Assembly (NCBI RefSeq): GCF_029168945.1
Contig: NC_083602.1
Location: 66,236,600-66,300,599 of the forward strand
DNA: 64,000 nucleotides
Origin: Cannabis sativa
Lineage: Eukaryota > Streptophyta > Magnoliopsida > Rosales > Cannabaceae
Direction of reading: 5' to 3'
Both the position numbers and the translations under genes were made by a program. The notes beneath the pieces were generated by a model. It worked only from the letters and a program-made list of their open reading frames with translations. It was not told where the DNA came from and searched no databases. Shown here one piece after another: positions 59,193 through 64,000 of the stretch. Every line of letters begins with the position of its first letter. The stretch's first letter is position 1.

Positions 59193-61131
59193 TGTTAACG
59201 CAGATTTTCGTTAACTAAATTTGAGCCTCACGATTATGATTCAACACAGAAAATATAAAGGCTATTTAAAAAAAATATGAACACCGGGTTTTTTACGTGG
59301 TTTTGCATTTAAAATTCTGCATAGTCCACGAGTCAATCTTATTCAGATTTCTGAGTATTTTTTTCAGGGCCTCTTGCATAAGAGTATTTTTTTGTTCCCC
59401 CTCTTTGATCTTATCGGCCACTATTTATAATTGCATAGTGGCCGTTAATTACAAAGTTGACCAAAATACATTGTCAGCCATTATCCCTAAAATTAGGGGA
59501 TCTGATTACAAATCAAGCCAAATAAATGAGGTTTTTACACAACTGTGAATATCCCACTTTAATTGAGCCGAGATGAACACGTAATTAAAGATATACAGTA
59601 AGTCTTATCTCACAGGAATGCCTCGCCGAGAAGGGGGCCAAGATCACTTTGATAGTGAGCAGTTGCTTGTCATTTTGGCTTCTCAAGAATTATATTGTCT
59701 TAACTTTGATAACTATACTCTCTGGTGTTGAGAGGATCTTCCTCGCATGCACACCATCTTCAAGCGAGATAAACGCCTTGTTGTCTGTCATTTTGGCTCA
59801 TCATACTATCTATACTCAGTTTGTATATCGTATAATATACGCTAAGAATTTTTAGTGTTGTTGCTTTCTTTTCAGGCAACGAGGTTGAGGCCTCGTCGTT
59901 AATGTGTGCACCCACATGGTTTCTCGTCAATACATAAGTTAGCAGTTCGTACATTTCTGTCTCGCATAAGGCTATCCAGCCAGCCGAGTTATTAACATAC
60001 CCTACGAATTATATTTCCAACGAGTTATTCCATGCTTAGCATACTTGTCGTTTGCATGTTTGAGTTCTTCCCAGCTCGACATGTGTCTCCCTCTGATGTG
60101 CTTACTGAACTTCAGGTATAACAATTGCTCCTTAAAAAGATCTTTTTAATTAAAAAGAGCTTTTTAATGATTACAAAGGGTATTTTCGTCACGTTCCTCT
60201 GTCTTTGAAAAGACGCATTCCCTCTGATTTTGGCAATTGTGGTTTCGAGGTACATCAGAATTAAATGATTATCTTTTCCACTTCCGCTTCGAATCACATC
60301 CATTGGATCAAATCTTTTTTGAAATCATTATCATGGGTATAAAATAGTTCAAGGGAACCACCTTTGCACCATTTCAGAAAGTTTGGGAAAAACCCTTAAA
60401 CTTCTTCGTTAAGGATCACCATTAAACCTGTCTAGAGACTTGCATGCCATCCTTGTCTTTGACCTTTTTCCTGCTAGTTTCCTCCGACTTCATTTTCTTA
60501 AAGCGATCCTTGCTTTGTTTGAAGGTTTGCAGACGGAATTGCCAGGCATCGTCCCAAACCCTAACTTCAAATGGTAAGTTACTTTCTTCTTTCTCATGTT
60601 TATTACATAGTGTGGATCAGTTACTTGATTCGTTTGTATCGTTATCATCTCATCTGGTTTTGGTAGTTTTTTAGGGTTAAAACCGTTCATACTAGGATTC
60701 AGGCAATATGTTGGTTGTTTTAAGATCTCCAACTCATTACCTTCTGGTTTGATAAAATTCTCTCCAGGGATTGCAACGTTTTTTGCTGGTAGTAATGTCC
60801 CACTCTGGTTCAGGAATTTATTGTCAAGAAGTTTTATAGTCTGAGCTTCCTACAGAATTGGCCATCCCATATGAACCCAATCCCTCAAAACCCACCTCCA
60901 AATTAGAGCTAAACGATGTTAGGGTTAGGGAACACATAGTGAGAACCAAATAGGAAGATATCTCTAGTCGCTACAGGCGCTTCTTGCAAGAAATATTCGA
61001 AGGCAAACGCCGATTCTTTCGAGAAGCAGCCTGGCCAGAACCACCTAGGTGTCCTTTATTCCTATGGCAAAGCCTTTGTTTTTACCCAACGTCAGAATTA
61101 CTTTGAACTAGGTGACTTGGATTTCGAAATT

Positions 61132-63531
61132 ATGCCTCCCAAGCCACGTATGTCTAAAACTCCTCAGGATCCCAGCATCACCTTCGAGGCTGAGTTAATA
61201 GAATCGAAGGTGCGATCTATCTCAGGCTATACGGGCGACATGTTGAAGACCTATGGAATTGCACTTGGGCAATCATGTCAGGTTAGGTCAGTAAGAGAGG
61301 GTGAATTTAGTTGCTACCCCCTGCACGCTTTGCCAGTCGTAACCCAGTTTCCAATGGTGAGACTAGCAGTAGTGGTACAACTAGTATTGGCGCCTGGAGC
61401 CTTGAGCATATTTGTGCAGGGGCCATCCTCCCTTTTCGAGACTACTTCAAAGACTATATAAATCCCATTAGCGTTGCCCCATTCCAGTTGACTCCCATCT
61501 CCTACAGGATTCTCGCTAGGTTGAAAGTCTTGTACAAATTTATGAATTGGGGTTGTCCCACACCTGTAGAGATTGAGTATCTTTACTCAGTCAAGGCTGT
61601 TCCATCGAGGAAGAACTCCGCAATAGGCTTTTTCTATCTTGGTACTGACGCTAGTGAGCCAAAAGTTATTGTAGACTTGCCAAATAAGGTGTCTGTCAAG
61701 GACAACTTCTTCTGGACCTCTAGTCTCTCCCCCATTGGCACAACCACATTTCGCAAACTCTGTAAGCGATTGTTCTCTTCTTATCTATTTACATCAGTCT
61801 TCCTTTTTCAAGTACTTGACTAATGTTTTGTTTGTTCTGATAGCTCTTCTGACGAGTCCTATTCCTACCCCCGAGATGGTTAGTAGGCACAGGCGCCTGA
61901 TGACTCTCCCTTACGGTCTTCGATCATGTAAATTCCTTTTGAATGAAGTAAACTTGCGATTGACGGGCCTTCTCGCTGACAAAGAATACACTTGCAATTA
62001 CAAGATTCCCAAGTATACTTCTAGGCCTGGGACCGCTTGGCCCAAGCACAATACCTTCAAAGCACTACCCCTCGAGCATCCGGTGAAGGAGCATCCCGAG
62101 GTAATCAATGTGGCTGGTCACCTACAGTACTTAAGGCTGAGCATAATACATTAGTTACCTTCCAAGACTCCCGTCTTAATTTTTATACTTGAAATTCCAT
62201 TCTCGTGGACTGCATTGCTCATAAGTTTCACAGTTGGTACCCTAGATTCCATGTCAAGATCAACTGTCACGAGTCATTTTATGGTATAGCCGGGCAATAC
62301 GGTACTATGAAAGATAAGGCAGGTCACATTGATGCGAGCTGGGATTTAGAACCGATCGAGCCTTTTGATATATTCAAAATTACAGGCTGTAGGGATTTTA
62401 GCGATTATTATGGTCATTCTACCCCTTCATCTAGTGATAGCGTACCTTCTAGTGAATTGGTAAATCCCTTAGGTGGAAAATTATATTCCTCCCCTTTTTA
62501 ATCAATTTTTTTATAATGATTGTAACGCCTCGTCTTGTTTTGCAGACATGAGTTACGAAGACATTCCGGACCGCAAGGGGAAGAAAAGGATACCCAACGC
62601 TGAAGTCCTTGCTAGTGCCGAAGTGGTTCCTCCTAAGAGGCAAAGGAAAACCACTGCTCATAAGAAGAAATCACCGGTCGAGCCTATCAATCTCGAGGTT
62701 TTAGACAACGAGATCCAAGAACAAGTTCCTCCTCCAATTGTTCTTGACGCCAATTTTCCTCATCTCGAGGTGACCCCCGCTGCTGCTTCTTTGAGTCAGG
62801 CCATCGAGATCCTTTCAGTCGCAGTTGGGGAAGCTGGGTCTAAATTTGCCCAGGCATATGGGGTCGCTTGTTGGTACAAACTTCAAACTCTCCTTCCCCC
62901 AGATTCAAATTTTCTCAATCTTAGGAGCCCAAAGGAGATGCTTTCAAGGACCTTGGACTGTCACTTCATGGTATGTCAACTTAGTTAATATAATTATATT
63001 ATCTTTTTATACCTCTTTTATACTCATTCGTTTGCAATTCTCCATGCTTCTTTTCCTTCTTTTGCTTCTAATCGATTACTCTCTGTGCGGCTCGAGTATC
63101 TGGAGGGCGAGGCTCACAAATTAATGTCCCAATGCAAGGTTGTGTGTGAGAAAAGAGACAACGCCCAACAGGAGATTACCTGCCTCAAGCAAGAAGCTGA
63201 GAAAGCGAAGGATGAAGCAGAGAAAGCAAAGAAGGAAGTCGAGAAGCCAAAAGAAGAGGCCGAGAAGACCCTCAAAGTCCAAGCTGATGAGTTTGAGGAG
63301 AAGCTTGCTGAAAAACTTGCTGAGAAAGAGATCGAGACCGTAGAATGATGCGATAAAGTTGGTTTTTGCGCTGCATATCGGGCTTGGCTCTGGAACCTTA
63401 ACATCGATGCCAGCTTCTTGGAGGAGAAGGAATAGGAAACTTTAGCTCTTTGCGAGAACACCAAGAGGGAAGAAGAAGACGGCGAGGTCGAGGAGGAAGA
63501 AAAAGATCTGTCCAAGTCTCTGAGCTTGTAG
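61132..63531 (+). pseudogene. PF04195 (putative gypsy-type transposon) gene, broken
   Basis: The first ATG is at 61132 (MPPKPRMSKTPQDPS). The frame shifts near 61320 at a C-run. Motifs then follow: EHICAGAILPFRDYFKDYIN, FQLTPISYRILARLKVLYKF, then VKDNFFWTSSL, matching the plant 'putative gypsy type transposon' domain. Likely GT-AG introns lie at about 61760-61843 and at about 62970-63090. Further parts: MVSRHRRLMTLPYGLRSCKF, a basic region KRQRKTTAHKKKSP, then a long E/K-rich coiled coil (KQEAEKAKDEAEKAKKEVEK). TGA at 63346 and a TAG near 63433 interrupt the tail before the final TAG at 63529-63531. Role unknown; probably a gag-like structural protein. Confidence 0.7.
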
Positions 63532-64000
63532 ACTTAGTTTATTTATCTCCCTTTTTATATTTTTTTTAGGAAATGGCCCTTTGGTCGAGACAATGGTTTT
63601 TTCCCTAGTGGCACTTTTTTTGTAATGACAAATTTGCAAGGTTTGACGACCATCTTTGCTTTTTAATGCCTCGTACTTTTAAGTGTAAACTTTATTATGC
63701 GGACGTTTGCTTGCGTTTTATTCACAATATAAACTATCACATGCATAAAGTTCATTAGGGTTTTCCATTGGTTGTCCTTTCTTCCGACGTTTAGTAGTTC
63801 ATTTCCTACTTTACGTGGGAGCAGCTTATCTGCTCGTTCCTCAATCTGCGAGCCATCATCAATTACATCTCGCGATCATCAGAAATGATCTTATTTTAAT
63901 CATATTCAAATATATTTCTAATGAACTTGTCATTTTATATATATTTTCATTGCTTACATGAGTAGTTAAAATTTCTACCCACGTGTTGGGTTTAAGTACT
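63532..64000 (+). other. downstream noncoding sequence to window edge
   Basis: Untranslated sequence after the PF04195 gene. No further domain or repeat end is visible before the window stops. Confidence 0.5.

Larger units (their letters stand above)
59193..64000 (+). mobile_element. gypsy-type (Tat-like) element, open at window edge
   Basis: Starts TGTTAACGCAGATTTTCG where the outer element stops, consistent with an LTR start. An LTR-like stretch follows, with a TATA-like gtataaaatag near 60336. Then comes a region encoding a PF04195-type protein and a coiled-coil tail, as in Tat-lineage large non-autonomous elements. No RT or integrase lies in the window. The LTR end and primer site could not be fixed. 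Confidence 0.55.

Noticed and set aside
63114..63515. Ser-rich 133-codon frame on the minus strand
   Set aside because: Antisense shadow of the E/K-rich coiled coil.
1..64000. CRISPR array, tRNA or rRNA genes, prokaryote-type operons
   Set aside because: No evenly spaced direct repeats with unique spacers, no cloverleaf or rRNA sequence, and gene structure is eukaryotic with introns.

Overview
This is nuclear DNA of a flowering plant, almost certainly a eudicot. It is AT-rich, the host-gene fragments have introns, and it is packed with plant-type transposable elements (Sirevirus and Tat retrotransposons, a TRIM, CACTA, Mutator-like and hAT elements, and a Helitron). A Rosales/Cannabaceae genome would fit, but nothing here proves the species. 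I see no intact ordinary host gene. The readable coding sequence is transposon-derived or consists of host-gene pieces carried by a transposon. Layout: 1-8963 is the 3' part of a Sirevirus (Ty1/copia) element, with an intact pol, an envelope-like ORF split by a solo LTR (4606-6495), and a 3' LTR. 8964-13290 holds a degenerate spacer, an LTR fragment, a minus-strand Ty3/gypsy integrase relic, and an old Sirevirus LTR fragment carrying a hAT-type MITE. 14640-15778 is a decayed RNase H-like gene split by a TRIM. 15810-19207 is a Helitron carrying exons of at least two recognisable host genes (mitochondrial enoyl reductase MECR and a GARP/G2-like transcription factor) plus a third unrecognised exon pair. 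20212-23419 is a CACTA element containing a Mutator-like element that itself contains a Harbinger-type MITE; a foldback MITE follows. 24050-25768 is a gypsy-type LTR. 26948-36055 is an old copia element split by a young Sirevirus on the minus strand (27412-35876, target duplication gactc, near-identical LTRs). That element has an intact envelope-like ORF but has lost most of integrase and the start of reverse transcriptase. 36056-41345 is a Tat-type gypsy LTR and dead gag, split just after the gag ATG by a perfect solo LTR. 41346-44580 holds CACTA-like subterminal repeats, a DUF1985 pseudogene and a degenerate short repeat. 44581-59192 is an element of the same family as the solo LTRs; its leader is split by a second, 10.7-kb member (46885-57566) that codes only for gag. 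From 59193 to the window edge lies a gypsy-type element with a broken PF04195 (putative gypsy-type transposon) gene. One LTR family (TGTTGGGTTTT...TTCCAACA, about 1.9 kb) occurs six times: two solo LTRs, one fragment, one outer 5' LTR and one complete pair. It accounts for much of the structure. The most notable items are the gene-carrying Helitron with a spliceable 80-residue GARP mini-protein, the same-family nested gag-only element with a conserved GC-rich leader, and the young non-autonomous Sirevirus that keeps its envelope-like ORF.
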